A stretch of DNA of 64,000 bases from JAPOXR01 sp963664715. GTDB lineage: Bacteria; Pseudomonadota; Alphaproteobacteria; Rhodobacterales; Rhodobacteraceae. The position numbers and the translations under genes are program-made. The stretch is from assembly GCA_963664715.2 (NCBI GenBank), contig CAXXUY010000017.1, positions 1-64,000 of the forward strand. The letters run 5' to 3'. Position 1 is the stretch's first letter. Each line of letters opens with the position of its first letter. The notes under the pieces are model-generated. The model was not told the DNA's origin and did not search any database. It was given only the letters and a program-made list of their open reading frames with translations. Shown here piece by piece: positions 56,015 to 64,000 of the stretch.

Positions 56015-57372
56015 GCTACCTCCGACAATCGAGCATTTGCGGCGGGCCTGTCTCCAGGATCCGCACCCTGCGCCCTCATCCCTCGTTGAATGGCCTTCGG
56101 GTCCACATCGCGAACCCTGACATCTGCCTCGAGAGCAAGCACGGCGGCAATTCCCGTGGCTTCGCCCATCGCCATGCAGGGAGGAATTTCCCTGCTGAGC
56201 TTCTGGGCCTGGGATGTCGCCGAGTAGTGCCGCCCGGCGACCAGCAGCTGGTCAACATGTTTCGGTAGCAAGGCGCGGTAGGGCGTGTAGTAGTCGCGGC
56301 CACGGCATACGCTGTCCGGAAAATGAATTCGTTCAAGCACGTCCTGTTTTGTCACGACATATTCGCCCTCGAGCAGTCGTGTCTGGCGCACACCGGTCTG
56401 AGGTGCAAAGTCAACGAAATACGCCTTCTCGAATCCCGGCACCTTCTCGCGGGCAAATTCCAGCAGCGCCTGCATTCTCCTGCGTCCCTCGAATTCGGCC
56501 GCAGTCAGGTCCTCGACCTTGAGGCCGTCAAATCCTGTCATGTGCGGACAGTTGCACCACACGATCCCCGGCAAGGGCGTCTTCAGCCACCAGTAGTCCC
56601 AGCATCCCCGGATGATCTTCTTCGCCTCGCGCTCCAGTTCGGCAAACCTGGCGGGTTCTTCATACTGGAACTTCTCGGCCGCGTCGGTGTCGACTCCGCC
56701 CATCCTCGATACCGTTGTCACGATGTATGATCCGTCGGCGAATGGAGCGCCCGCGCCGGCTGCAACGTCAAGGTCACCCGTTGCATCGATGATGACCTTG
56801 CCGCGTATCGCCTGCGGGCCTTGCTTGGATTCGACAATCACTCCGGCAGCACGGCCTTCCTCGACGATCGTTGACTGGAACCAGCTGTGGAGACGCAGGC
56901 GAACCCCTGCTTCGCCGACCATGTCCAATGAAGCCTGCTTGAACCCGTCGGGGTCGAAGGCTGCGGCAAAGACAACCGGATGCGGCCTGTAATGGACATG
57001 AAAGTCACAAACGCCCCAGCGGGACCACTTTCGACAGATTTCGGCAGTCCCCCGCACCGACTGGTCACGATCGCTCTCCGGAGGATAAACGCAGAGTCCC
57101 CTGGAATGCATTCGGTCGATGATCTCCATTGCAAGACCTTGCACCGAAATCTCGGTTTCGTTGTGCATGTCATCGAGAACCAGAACCATCCCGCCGGTGG
57201 CCAGCCCGCCGAGATAGGCATAGCGTTCCACAAGCACGGCCGATGCGCCGTTGCGAGCTGCAGAAACGGCCGCCGAGATGCCCGCCGGTCCGCCCCCGAC
57301 GACAACCACGTCGGCTGAGTCCACGACGGGAACTGAAGCTGACATGCGCTTGATGATTTCCGGAGATTTCAT
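56011..57372 (-). CDS. FAD-dependent oxidoreductase (FAD_oxidored / pfam12831-like)
   Basis: It is 453 residues from the ATG at 57372 with AAGGAA nine bases upstream. The Rossmann FAD site VVVGGGPAGISAA is at about residues 24-36, followed by YAYLGGLATGGM. A second cofactor segment KVIIDATGDLDVAAGAG is near 190, and LLVAGRHYSATSQAQ near 385. No Fe-S cysteine cluster is evident. It probably oxidises or reduces an intermediate of the pathway defined by the CoA transferase and hydratase, with ferredoxin as partner. Confidence 0.85.
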   Translation of the reverse strand: MKSPEIIKRMSASVPVVDSADVVVVGGGPAGISAAVSAARNGASAVLVERYAYLGGLATGGMVLVLDDMHNETEISVQGLAMEIIDRMHSRGLCVYPPESDRDQSVRGTAEICRKWSRWGVCDFHVHYRPHPVVFAAAFDPDGFKQASLDMVGEAGVRLRLHSWFQSTIVEEGRAAGVIVESKQGPQAIRGKVIIDATGDLDVAAGAGAPFADGSYIVTTVSRMGGVDTDAAEKFQYEEPARFAELEREAKKIIRGCWDYWWLKTPLPGIVWCNCPHMTGFDGLKVEDLTAAEFEGRRRMQALLEFAREKVPGFEKAYFVDFAPQTGVRQTRLLEGEYVVTKQDVLERIHFPDSVCRGRDYYTPYRALLPKHVDQLLVAGRHYSATSQAQKLSREIPPCMAMGEATGIAAVLALEADVRVRDVDPKAIQRGMRAQGADPGDRPAANARLSEVA

Positions 57373-57391
57373 TTGAAGTGTTCCTTTCCAG

Positions 57392-58198
57392 TTAGTGGAC
57401 GGCGCCGGTCTTCCACCTGACCAGCCTACGCTCTGCAAGTGTAGTCAAGACGAATCCGGCCACAGCCATGCTGGCTCCGAGAATGACTGTTGCATAGAGC
57501 ATCGGTGAGCGGAAGTTGTAGGTCGCCTCGATGATCAGGGAACCCAACCCGTAATTTGAACCAATCCATTCTCCGACAATTGCGCCGATCACGCAGGTCG
57601 TCGAAGCGATCTTGAGCGCGGCAAACAGGAACGGAAGTGAACTCTGGATCCTGACCTTCCACAGTATTTCCGGGCCAGAGGCCGAAAGCACCTGCATCAG
57701 TTCGAACATTTGCGGGCTGACAGCCTTGAGACCCCGGACCATGTTGACCAGGGTCGGGAAGAAGCAGATCAGCGACGCGATGACGATCTTCGGTGCAAAT
57801 CCGTTTCCCAGGATCAGCACCAGAATCGGAGCGATAGCAATTATCGGAATCGTGTTGACGAACACAGCTATCGGATAAAACGCCTTTTCGGCAAACCGGC
57901 TGTGGACGAACCAGATCGCGAGCAGGACCGCCACGGAGTTGCCCAGGACAAATCCGGACAGCGCCTCGAACAGCGTCGGAAGGAAGTTTATCCAGAGAAT
58001 GTCGCCCTTTTCGACAAAAACCATGGCGACCTGTACGGGGCTCGGTGCAATGTAGGTGGGGATGCCGAACCCGGTCACCACGACATGCCAAAGCACCAGC
58101 AACCCCACGGCTGTTCCGATTGAGGGCAGCCGGCCGCGCCAGACGAGGCGTCGGCGGCGGGCTGCCTCGATTGAATTTGCCTGTTCCAGTGTTGCCAT
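57392..58198 (-). CDS. ABC transporter permease (SsuC/TauC-type)
   Basis: It is 268 residues with six helices. The EAA loop lies near ELMQVLSASGPEILWKVRIQSSLP, and GIGAIVGEWIGS-like VIGAIVGEWIGSNYGLG is characteristic of nitrate/sulfonate/thiamine-precursor permeases. It begins directly after the ATPase stop with no gap. Confidence 0.92.
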   Translation of the reverse strand: MATLEQANSIEAARRRRLVWRGRLPSIGTAVGLLVLWHVVVTGFGIPTYIAPSPVQVAMVFVEKGDILWINFLPTLFEALSGFVLGNSVAVLLAIWFVHSRFAEKAFYPIAVFVNTIPIIAIAPILVLILGNGFAPKIVIASLICFFPTLVNMVRGLKAVSPQMFELMQVLSASGPEILWKVRIQSSLPFLFAALKIASTTCVIGAIVGEWIGSNYGLGSLIIEATYNFRSPMLYATVILGASMAVAGFVLTTLAERRLVRWKTGAVH

Positions 58199-58990
58199 TC
58201 AGGCGTGCCCCGCTTTTTCAAGCAATTGCCGCAGCCGACCGGTCACCTGCACAAATTCGAGCGTGTCGCGGATTTTCGGGCTGCGCGGCGAAGAAAACTC
58301 GATATCCACGAACTCCAGCAGCCTGCCGGGATGCCGTGACAGAACCAGGCATTTCTGGCCAAGATAGGCCGCCTCGGGAACCGAGTGGGTCACGAACACG
58401 ATAGTCGTCCCTGTCTCCTTCCAGATCCGCAGCAATTCCTCGTTGAGCTTGTCACGCGTGATCTCGTCAAGCGCTCCGAACGGCTCATCCATCAAGAGTA
58501 CGCGCGGGCGGCATACCAGAGCTCGGGCGATTGACACGCGTTGTTGCATCCCGCCGGACAATTCGTGCGGCAGGGCCCCTTCGCGGCCCGAGAGGCCGAC
58601 CAGTTCCAACAGTTCCGCCGGCTCCGCGTGTTTTTCAATGCTCTCATTCCGGCGTCCAACCTCGAGAGGCAGCAAGACGTTTTCAATTGCCGTTCGCCAC
58701 GGGAGGAGTGTCGATTCCTGAAAGACAAAGGCAAAGTCCCGCGCCAGGCGCGCCTGTTCGGGCGTTCGCCCGAAAACCCTGATCGCGCCCTGGTCTGCAT
58801 CCACAAGATTCGCGATCGCCCGCAGCAATGTGGATTTCCCACAGCCTGAAGGCCCGACCATTGTGATCAGGCTTGCCTTCGGAACCTCGAACGTAATGTC
58901 TTCAAGGGCGGTGATCCGGTTCAGCGGATCGCCGAACCGGACCGCCAGCCCTTCAATCGAGATCGCGGTGTCTCTTGCAGATTCGGGCAA
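58199..58990 (-). CDS. ABC transporter ATP-binding protein (SsuB/TauB-type)
   Basis: It is 263 residues with Walker A GPSGCGKST (near residue 46), signature LSGGMQQR, Walker B VLLMDEPFGALD and the switch histidine in VFVTHSVPEAAYL. It lies 18 bases after the binding-protein gene. Confidence 0.94.
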   Translation of the reverse strand: MPESARDTAISIEGLAVRFGDPLNRITALEDITFEVPKASLITMVGPSGCGKSTLLRAIANLVDADQGAIRVFGRTPEQARLARDFAFVFQESTLLPWRTAIENVLLPLEVGRRNESIEKHAEPAELLELVGLSGREGALPHELSGGMQQRVSIARALVCRPRVLLMDEPFGALDEITRDKLNEELLRIWKETGTTIVFVTHSVPEAAYLGQKCLVLSRHPGRLLEFVDIEFSSPRSPKIRDTLEFVQVTGRLRQLLEKAGHA

Positions 58991-59008
58991 TTCTCCCGCC
59001 TGTCCCCG

Positions 59009-60061
59009 CTAGCCGACCTGCTTTCGAATCTCGGCCGTCGCGTCCAGGATTTCCGTAGTCATGACTTCATCAAGGGTTGGCGTATTCCCCTGAAACTGGT
59101 CCAGTTGATCATAAGTGTCAATCTGTGCCTGCCAGTTTTCCGGGTTCATGGCCGCCCAGCCTTCGGTAGCAGTTACGTCGTTGAACGAGAATCCGAGTAC
59201 CGGCATCACCGCTTCCAGCTCGCTGTCACGATCAAGATTCCTGTACTCGGCAACGAGATGGTCGACCGCGGCCTCGGGATTGTTGCGAGCAAATCCCCAA
59301 CCGCGCGCTGATCCGGTCAGGTACCGGACAAGAACATCCGAATGCTCGCCCAGCATTTCGTCGGTGGCATAGTAGACGTTGGCATAAAGCTGGATGCCAG
59401 CATCCCACAACATCATGTCCACGCGATCTTCGCCGAGAATCTTGAGTGCATTCGTGTTCGTCTGCCAACCGGTCACTGCCTGGACCTGACCGGTCATCAG
59501 CTGGTTCATGTCACTGCCCATATTCACCGCTTCGACCTGGTCTTCCGAAATGCCGTTCTTGGCCAGTAGCGCCCTGAGCAGGATCATGGCCGTCGGCTGG
59601 GTGGCAATTGTCTTGCCCACCATGTCTGCCGGCGTGCGGATTGGACTGTCGGCCAGTGAGAAGTAGGTGAACGGATGTTTCTGGTAACCGGCGGCGAAGG
59701 CCTTGACCGGAATTCCCGCAGATCTGGCCAGCATCAGGGACGGGCTGGAGGACAGGTGGCCGACCCCTGCCCTGCCGGCAGCAACCGACGCCACACCATC
59801 AACCCCGGGCCCTCCCGGGGTGATCTCGAGTTCGATTCCGAGGTCGTGGTAGAAACCCTCTCTCTTGGCCGAAACCTCCCCGAGAATGCCGTTGCTGGCC
59901 AGCCAGCCAAGCTGCATGTTGACGTTGGCTCCATTTGCCCCGGCCGAAGTCACGCTGACGAGTGATGATACTGTCGCCAGCCCTCCGAGGGCCGCGCCGT
60001 GCTGGAGAACATGCCTTCGGCTTACTCCCCTGCCCGATTTGCCAATAAGATCCTCAGTCAT
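59009..60061 (-). CDS. ABC transporter substrate-binding protein (NMT1/SsuA-like), Tat signal
   Basis: It is 350 residues. The N-terminus has a twin-arginine motif (SRRHVLQHG, residues 14-22) followed by a hydrophobic stretch and an alanine-rich cleavage region near 43. The NMT1/THI5-like body has MQLGWLASNGILGEVSAKREGFY. Ligands of the family include nitrate, sulfonates, taurine and thiamine precursors. It is the first gene of the operon that ends with LysR. Confidence 0.9.
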   Translation of the reverse strand: MTEDLIGKSGRGVSRRHVLQHGAALGGLATVSSLVSVTSAGANGANVNMQLGWLASNGILGEVSAKREGFYHDLGIELEITPGGPGVDGVASVAAGRAGVGHLSSSPSLMLARSAGIPVKAFAAGYQKHPFTYFSLADSPIRTPADMVGKTIATQPTAMILLRALLAKNGISEDQVEAVNMGSDMNQLMTGQVQAVTGWQTNTNALKILGEDRVDMMLWDAGIQLYANVYYATDEMLGEHSDVLVRYLTGSARGWGFARNNPEAAVDHLVAEYRNLDRDSELEAVMPVLGFSFNDVTATEGWAAMNPENWQAQIDTYDQLDQFQGNTPTLDEVMTTEILDATAEIRKQVG

Positions 60062-61028
60062 CTCTTTTTCCTCCTTCTATGGTCCATTTATTACACACTA
60101 CCCGGGCAAGCGTTGAAAAAAAACATCAATTTTTGCATCACCCGTTGCAAAATTGGCAACATCAAAACACCAATTGCGTGTAGAGGTCAAGATCCTCTGC
60201 GTCGATGATCGCGTCTGATTTTGGGTAGGCGAACATCCTTCATGTGACTACCCCAGCATCCGCAGGTACAATTCCTGCAGTTGGCATTGACCTTTGCAAT
60301 TCGGAGAGATGGACAGGGGTATTGAGCACGGATTCACGATTGCGATCATCATCGAATTCGAACTTGACTTAGTCTCTTGGTCACCAGAGATACTGTTGAA
60401 GTTGCTGGTCTACGACCATGTCTCGCAGTTCAGTTGGCTCCGATAGGCGGAGGCGGACTCGCCACTACTGTGTGCCTTCGGATTCAAGCCAAATGTGACT
60501 GTTCCTTCTGCATAATGGTCTTGGCATGCGGTGATTAATTGTGGACTGACCTGCCTGAGCACGAAGCATAAGTGTGCCTGTGCGTCCTCTCCCGAAACCA
60601 CATTCTCCAGCATCGGCAAGGTTCTCAGCCTTGGTCCAGTCAAGGGCAACCAGTCACTAGACTGGCTTGGTTCCAGCCAGACCTAGTTCGAGCACAGGTT
60701 GACCAACCCCCAACAAATCACTTGACAGACAACACGGATGCTTGATCTTTCTACCACCTCTTCCAAGGCGCCGAGGCACTGTAGAGTTGTGTGGAGTTCG
60801 TCATGGTAGGATTAACCTTGGAGCCGTCGGCTATGAACCTCTCAAATCTGACCCTTGTTGATCGCTGTGGATGATGCGTGAGGAAAGAGTCTTGCCGACT
60901 TGGCCCGAAACAAACGTTTTTGGTTTGTAGCAGCCGCAAGCCTCAAGTCCAAACGGCCAAATCGAGAAACACTCAAGAGCAAACATTAGCTCAATTCGCG
61001 CTGTTGATCAGCCAAAGAAAGGACCACA
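60062..61028. other. 967-base stretch without a recognised gene
   Basis: It separates the ABC operon from the defence gene. The stretch is visibly richer in A/T than its surroundings. Minus-strand frames of 62 and 79 residues occur, neither with a recognisable domain; they could be decayed genes. An AACAAAC/GTTTGT repeat lies near 60909-60928. It probably holds the zorA promoter and marks the edge of an acquired segment. Confidence 0.5.
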
Positions 61029-61860
61029 GTGGACTATCAGCACATTCAAGACGTCGGAATTTTGTTTCGCGACAGAATTCTCGCTGGAGCCGACTTGCTC
61101 CGCGACGAGTGGACACCCGGCGCTGTGAGTCTCGGTCTGGTCAGTTTAGCGCTGGTCATTGTTGTTTTCCTTTACTTTCGGGACTGGCAGAGAATACGCG
61201 CGCTCAATTGGGCATGTCGCAATGTTTCGAAAGCCAACGACCGAAGCAGCTTCTCGGATCAATTCATCGAAGTAGATGGCACTTTCAAGCGGTCGAGTGA
61301 CACTAGTCGGCAATGGCCAGCAAGTCTCTCGCAAAGCGAATATCGTAGACCAATCTGCATTGCCTGGGGCGAATACAAGGAAACTATGGTCGTCCCAGAC
61401 AACGTTGGCAGCGAGGTTGTTCGCAACAACCTTCGCCCAGGAGTGTTCTTCAACGCTGAGGATTTGGGATTCGAACCGCGATGGTGGCGAGTCTGGCCTG
61501 GTTTGTTTGTCTCTGTCGGGCTGCTTTTGACATTTCTTGGATTGATTGCGGCGCTGACCGCAATTGGTGGCAACGAGATTACTGATGACAGCCTGCGTGA
61601 ACTTCTGAATGCTGCCTCTGCGAAGTTTATCATGTCCCTGACCGGGCTTGCCTGCTCAATCTTGATTTCCGTGGCCGGCCGAATTTCGACAATCCGTGTT
61701 GAAGAAAAAATTCGAAGCCTGTGCCATGCTATTGAGGAACGGTTACACTTCCAGAGCCTCGAAGAAATAGCCGAGGAACAGTTGACGGCCCTGAAAGAGC
61801 AGGGAACTGCCATGCGTCAGGTGGCCATGGAAATGGTAGCGGAATTGTCGCGTCCTCTAA
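61029..61860 (+). pseudogene. zorA: zorA-like MotA/ExbB-type gene, 5' part, interrupted by two IS elements
   Basis: Zorya anti-phage systems use a MotA-like proton channel (ZorA) with ZorB. The GTG start follows AAAGGA. TM1 is at about residues 31-50, TM2 at 145-167 (WRVWPGLFVSVGLLLTFLGLIAAL within it) and TM3 at 200-217 (AKFIMSLTGLACSILIS). The preceding LRPGVFFNAEDLG and the following helix EEIAEEQLTALKEQ match what I recall of ZorA rather than flagellar MotA or TolQ. The native frame ends at L277; the IS adds AGA GTT TGA and stops it. No ZorB, ZorC, ZorD or ZorE gene lies inside the window. Confidence 0.78.
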
Positions 61861-62829
61861 GAGTTTGACTCATAATTCATTGGTGGCATCTTGTCGTTCG
61901 TTTTCAAGTGTTTGAACCCCGTGCCACCCTTCGCATCAGGAACCGGCATGCCGCCAGCCGCACCCACGCCAGTGAGCTCTCCAGACTGCGTTCGTAATCC
62001 TTCGCCAACCGCCGGCAGCGCGATAGCCAGCCAAACGTCCGCTCAATCATCCAGCGGCGATACAGAATCGTGAAGCCTTTGATGTCCTTGGGCTTTTCCA
62101 CGATCTCCAGGAGACCACCAAGGCCAAGTTCCCCGAGCTTCGAGGCAAGCTTCGGACCCTGATAGCCGCCATCCGCCCACAGCTTCGTCACCTCCGGTGC
62201 CTTCTCCAGCATCCCGAGGATCACCGCAGGGGCGCCGTCCCGGTCTTGTATCGAGGCTTCGTGGACCACGATCTCAATCGGAAACCCCTCCACATCAACG
62301 GCAATGTGACGCTTGCGGCCCTTGATCTTCTTGCCGGCGTCATAACCTGCGGGGCCACCGCTCTCCGTCGTCTTCACCGACTGGCTGTCAATCGCAGCTG
62401 CCGTCGGATCTTCGGAGCGTCCCGACAACTCCCGAGCACCTGCGCGAAGGGCATCCATCATGTCGGAGAGGGTGTTGCCCGCCCTCCAGGAATAGAAATA
62501 GCTCTGGACCGTCGTAAAGGGCGGAAAACACCGGGGAAGTGCTCGCCACTGGCAACCGGTACCCAACATGTATTGAACCGCATTGAACACCTCCCGCAGG
62601 TCGGTGCTGCGTGGACGTCCCGTCTTTGAGGGTGATGGAAGTAGCGGTTCGATCAATTCCCATTCCTCATCCGTCAAATCGGTTTCAAATCGACCGGAAG
62701 GACGCTTATACTGTTCCTGAGTGGTCTCGTTCCAAGCCATGTGGATATCCCTGGTTTTGCCAAAAAACTCACAGGACTATGCCACGTTTTCACGGCTGTC
62801 GCGAGGCCATTCACTTTTCGGTCAAACTC
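61861..62829. mobile_element. IS5-family insertion sequence, copy 1
   Basis: A 969-bp element with perfect 9-bp terminal repeats (GAGTTTGAC / GTCAAACTC) and one transposase on the minus strand. It is inserted in zorA codon 277. It differs from copy 2 by scattered substitutions and two extra bases in the A-run near 62762. Confidence 0.93.
61904..62740 (-). CDS. IS5-family DDE transposase, copy 1
   Basis: It is 278 residues. The N-terminal DUF4096-type domain (TDEEWELIEPLLP) is followed by the DDE nuclease. The first aspartate is in AAIDSQSVK (near residue 117), the second in WADGGYQG (near 190) and the glutamate in RRWMIERTFGW (near 232). The frame is intact with a plausible ATG, so the protein may be functional. 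Confidence 0.93.
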   Translation of the reverse strand: MAWNETTQEQYKRPSGRFETDLTDEEWELIEPLLPSPSKTGRPRSTDLREVFNAVQYMLGTGCQWRALPRCFPPFTTVQSYFYSWRAGNTLSDMMDALRAGARELSGRSEDPTAAAIDSQSVKTTESGGPAGYDAGKKIKGRKRHIAVDVEGFPIEIVVHEASIQDRDGAPAVILGMLEKAPEVTKLWADGGYQGPKLASKLGELGLGGLLEIVEKPKDIKGFTILYRRWMIERTFGWLSRCRRLAKDYERSLESSLAWVRLAACRFLMRRVARGSNT

Positions 62830-62832
62830 TAA

Positions 62833-63799
62833 GAGTTTGACTCATAACTCATCATTGGCATCTTGTCGTTCGTTTTCAAGCGTTTGAACCCCGTGCCACC
62901 CTTCGCATCAGGAACCGGCAAGCCGCCAGCCGCACCCACGCCAGTGAGCTCTCCAGGCTGCGTTCGTAGTCCTTCGCCAACCGCCGGCAGCGCGATAGCC
63001 AGCCAAACGTCCGCTCAATCATCCAGCGACGGTACAGAATCGTGAAGCCTTTGATGTCTTTGGGCTTTTCCACGATCTCCAGGAGACCACCAAGGCCAAG
63101 TTCCTCGAGCTTCGAGGCAAGCTTCGGACCCTGATAGCCGCCATCCGCCCACAGTTTCGTCACCTCCGGTGCCTTCTCCAGCATCCCGAGGATCACCGCA
63201 GGCGCGCCGTCCCTGTCCTGTATCGAGGCTTCGTGGACCACGATCTCAATCGGAAACCCCTCCACATCAACGGCAATGTGACGCTTGCGGCCCTTGATCT
63301 TCTTGCCGGCGTCATAACCTGCAGGGCCGCCGCTCTCCGTCGTCTTCACCGACTGGCTGTCAATCGCAGCTGCCGTCGGATCTTCGGAGCGTCCCGACAA
63401 CGCCCGAGCACCTGCGCGAAGGGCATCCATCATGTCGGAGAGGGTGTTGCCCGCCCTCCAGGAATAGAAATAGCTCTGGACCGTCGTAAAGGGCGGAAAA
63501 CACCGGGGAAGTGCTCGCCACTGGCAACCGGTGCCCAACATGTATTGAACCGCATTGAACACCTCCCGCAGGTCGGTGATGCGTGGACGTCCCGTCTTTG
63601 AGGGCGATGGAAGAAGCGGTTCGATCAATTCCCATTCCTCGTCGGTCAAATCGGTTTCAAATCGACCGGAAGGACGCTTATACTGTTCCTGAGTGGTCTC
63701 GTTCCAAGCCATGTGGATATCCCTGATTTTGCTAAAACTCACAGGAATATGCCACGTTTTCACGGCTGTCGCGAGGCCATTCACTTTTCGGTCAAACTC
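62833..63799. mobile_element. IS5-family insertion sequence, copy 2
   Basis: A 967-bp element in the same orientation as copy 1 and separated from it only by a single TAA. It has the same terminal GAGTTTGAC / GTCAAACTC repeats. The near identity of the copies points to recent duplication or successive insertion. Confidence 0.93.
62876..63712 (-). CDS. IS5-family DDE transposase, copy 2
   Basis: It is 278 residues from the ATG at 63712; the open frame continues upstream into the terminal repeat but the homologous start is MAWNETT. All catalytic segments are as in copy 1 (AAIDSQSVK, WADGGYQG, WMIERTFGW). Only a few residues differ, for example E for G in KLEELGL. Confidence 0.92.
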   Translation of the reverse strand: MAWNETTQEQYKRPSGRFETDLTDEEWELIEPLLPSPSKTGRPRITDLREVFNAVQYMLGTGCQWRALPRCFPPFTTVQSYFYSWRAGNTLSDMMDALRAGARALSGRSEDPTAAAIDSQSVKTTESGGPAGYDAGKKIKGRKRHIAVDVEGFPIEIVVHEASIQDRDGAPAVILGMLEKAPEVTKLWADGGYQGPKLASKLEELGLGGLLEIVEKPKDIKGFTILYRRWMIERTFGWLSRCRRLAKDYERSLESSLAWVRLAACRFLMRRVARGSNA

Positions 63800-63802
63800 T
63801 AA

Positions 63803-64000
63803 AGGAGGATTTGCCTGCCGCCATCGGTGCGTCAATCAAGGCCGAGGTCGCGCCCTTGATGGAAACTCTGGGGCAAACCAGCGAACAAGGGCTTGGCCAG
63901 ATGGTTGGAAGCCTCTCGCAACGGTTGTCCGGAGATATCGGCGAGGCGATGACCCTAGCCTCGGGCAGGCTCGGCGAGGCAGCCGACAGACTTGCTGAAC
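63803..64000 (+). pseudogene. zorA: zorA-like gene, continuation after the IS pair (3' end outside window)
   Basis: Joined to base 61860 after removal of both elements and the two extra TAA copies, the frame continues as AELSRPLKEDLPAAIGASIK, then EVAPLMETLGQ and MVGSLSQRLSGDIGEAM, without a stop to the edge. This is the start of the long helical cytoplasmic tail of ZorA, with regularly spaced hydrophobic and alanine residues. As it stands the segment has no start of its own and is probably not expressed. Confidence 0.78.

Larger units (their letters stand above)
61858..63802. repeat. TAA target-site copies flanking the two IS elements
   Basis: TAA occurs at 61858-61860, 62830-62832 and 63800-63802, exactly at the left end, the junction and the right end of the tandem elements. 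A 3-bp TNA duplication is known for some IS5 subgroups. Confidence 0.8.

Noticed and set aside
60410..60939. Two short minus-strand frames (79 and 62 residues)
   Set aside because: Translations show no domain, no good ribosome site and no continuity between them. Treated as non-coding or decayed.
61029..61860. Flagellar MotA, or TolQ/ExbB of an energy-transducing complex
   Set aside because: No partner gene of those systems is near, and the segment before TM2 plus the long helical tail after TM3 are of ZorA type.
61861..63799. Composite transposon made of the two IS copies
   Set aside because: The copies are directly adjacent with only TAA between them, so there is no cargo.

Overview
The window is chromosomal DNA from an alphaproteobacterium. 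A GcrA-type cell-cycle regulator, a lysC-ptsP gene pair and MtnP plus Apt purine salvage sit among many high-affinity uptake systems: one TRAP, one TTT and two ABC transporters. I saw no rRNA or tRNA gene and no CRISPR array. The species cannot be named from the sequence.

Layout. 0-1 kb: the 3' end of metG. 1-6.7 kb: a TRAP importer (dctPQM-like), its LacI-family regulator and a divergent membrane desaturase/hydroxylase. 6.9-12.8 kb: a small-molecule kinase, an EamA exporter, a rhomboid protease, argD-argF and gcrA. 13-25 kb: a C1/CoA-thioester locus. On the minus strand it reads gntR, a 2-hydroxyacyl-CoA lyase-like ThDP enzyme, formyl-CoA transferase, a 10-formyl-THF hydrolase-like protein, formate-THF ligase and tctC-tctB-tctA. 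Divergently it has a two-subunit ADP-forming acyl-CoA ligase. 25-33 kb: mostly housekeeping genes (Nudix, DUF1178, lysC, ptsP, GNAT, flavin reductase, mtnP, apt). 33-36 kb: an acyl-CoA ligase followed by decayed IS5-type and IS1595-type remnants. 36-49 kb: a hydantoin/oxoproline-type locus with an XRE-cupin regulator, a complete Dpp-type ABC importer, a GAF protein, HyuA, HyuB, a racemase and a second HyuB. 49-52.6 kb: a large bifunctional PutA. 52.8-60 kb: a tight minus-strand operon with an SsuABC-like importer, an FAD oxidoreductase, a CaiB-type CoA transferase, an enoyl-CoA hydratase, a 7Fe ferredoxin and a LysR regulator.

After about 1 kb without a recognisable gene, the right end holds a MotA-like gene that I read as zorA of a Zorya anti-phage system. 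It is split by two tandem, nearly identical IS5-family elements. Removing both elements and the extra target-site copies restores one open reading frame, which runs off the window edge. This is the most notable defence-related observation. The rest of the Zorya operon should lie just beyond base 64000.

The clearest metabolic hypothesis is the 13-25 kb locus. A carboxylate is imported by TctCBA and activated to its CoA thioester, by the ligase or by CoA transfer from formyl-CoA. The thioester is cleaved by the ThDP lyase to an aldehyde or ketone plus formyl-CoA, and the formyl unit passes as formate into the tetrahydrofolate pool. The substrate is not known.
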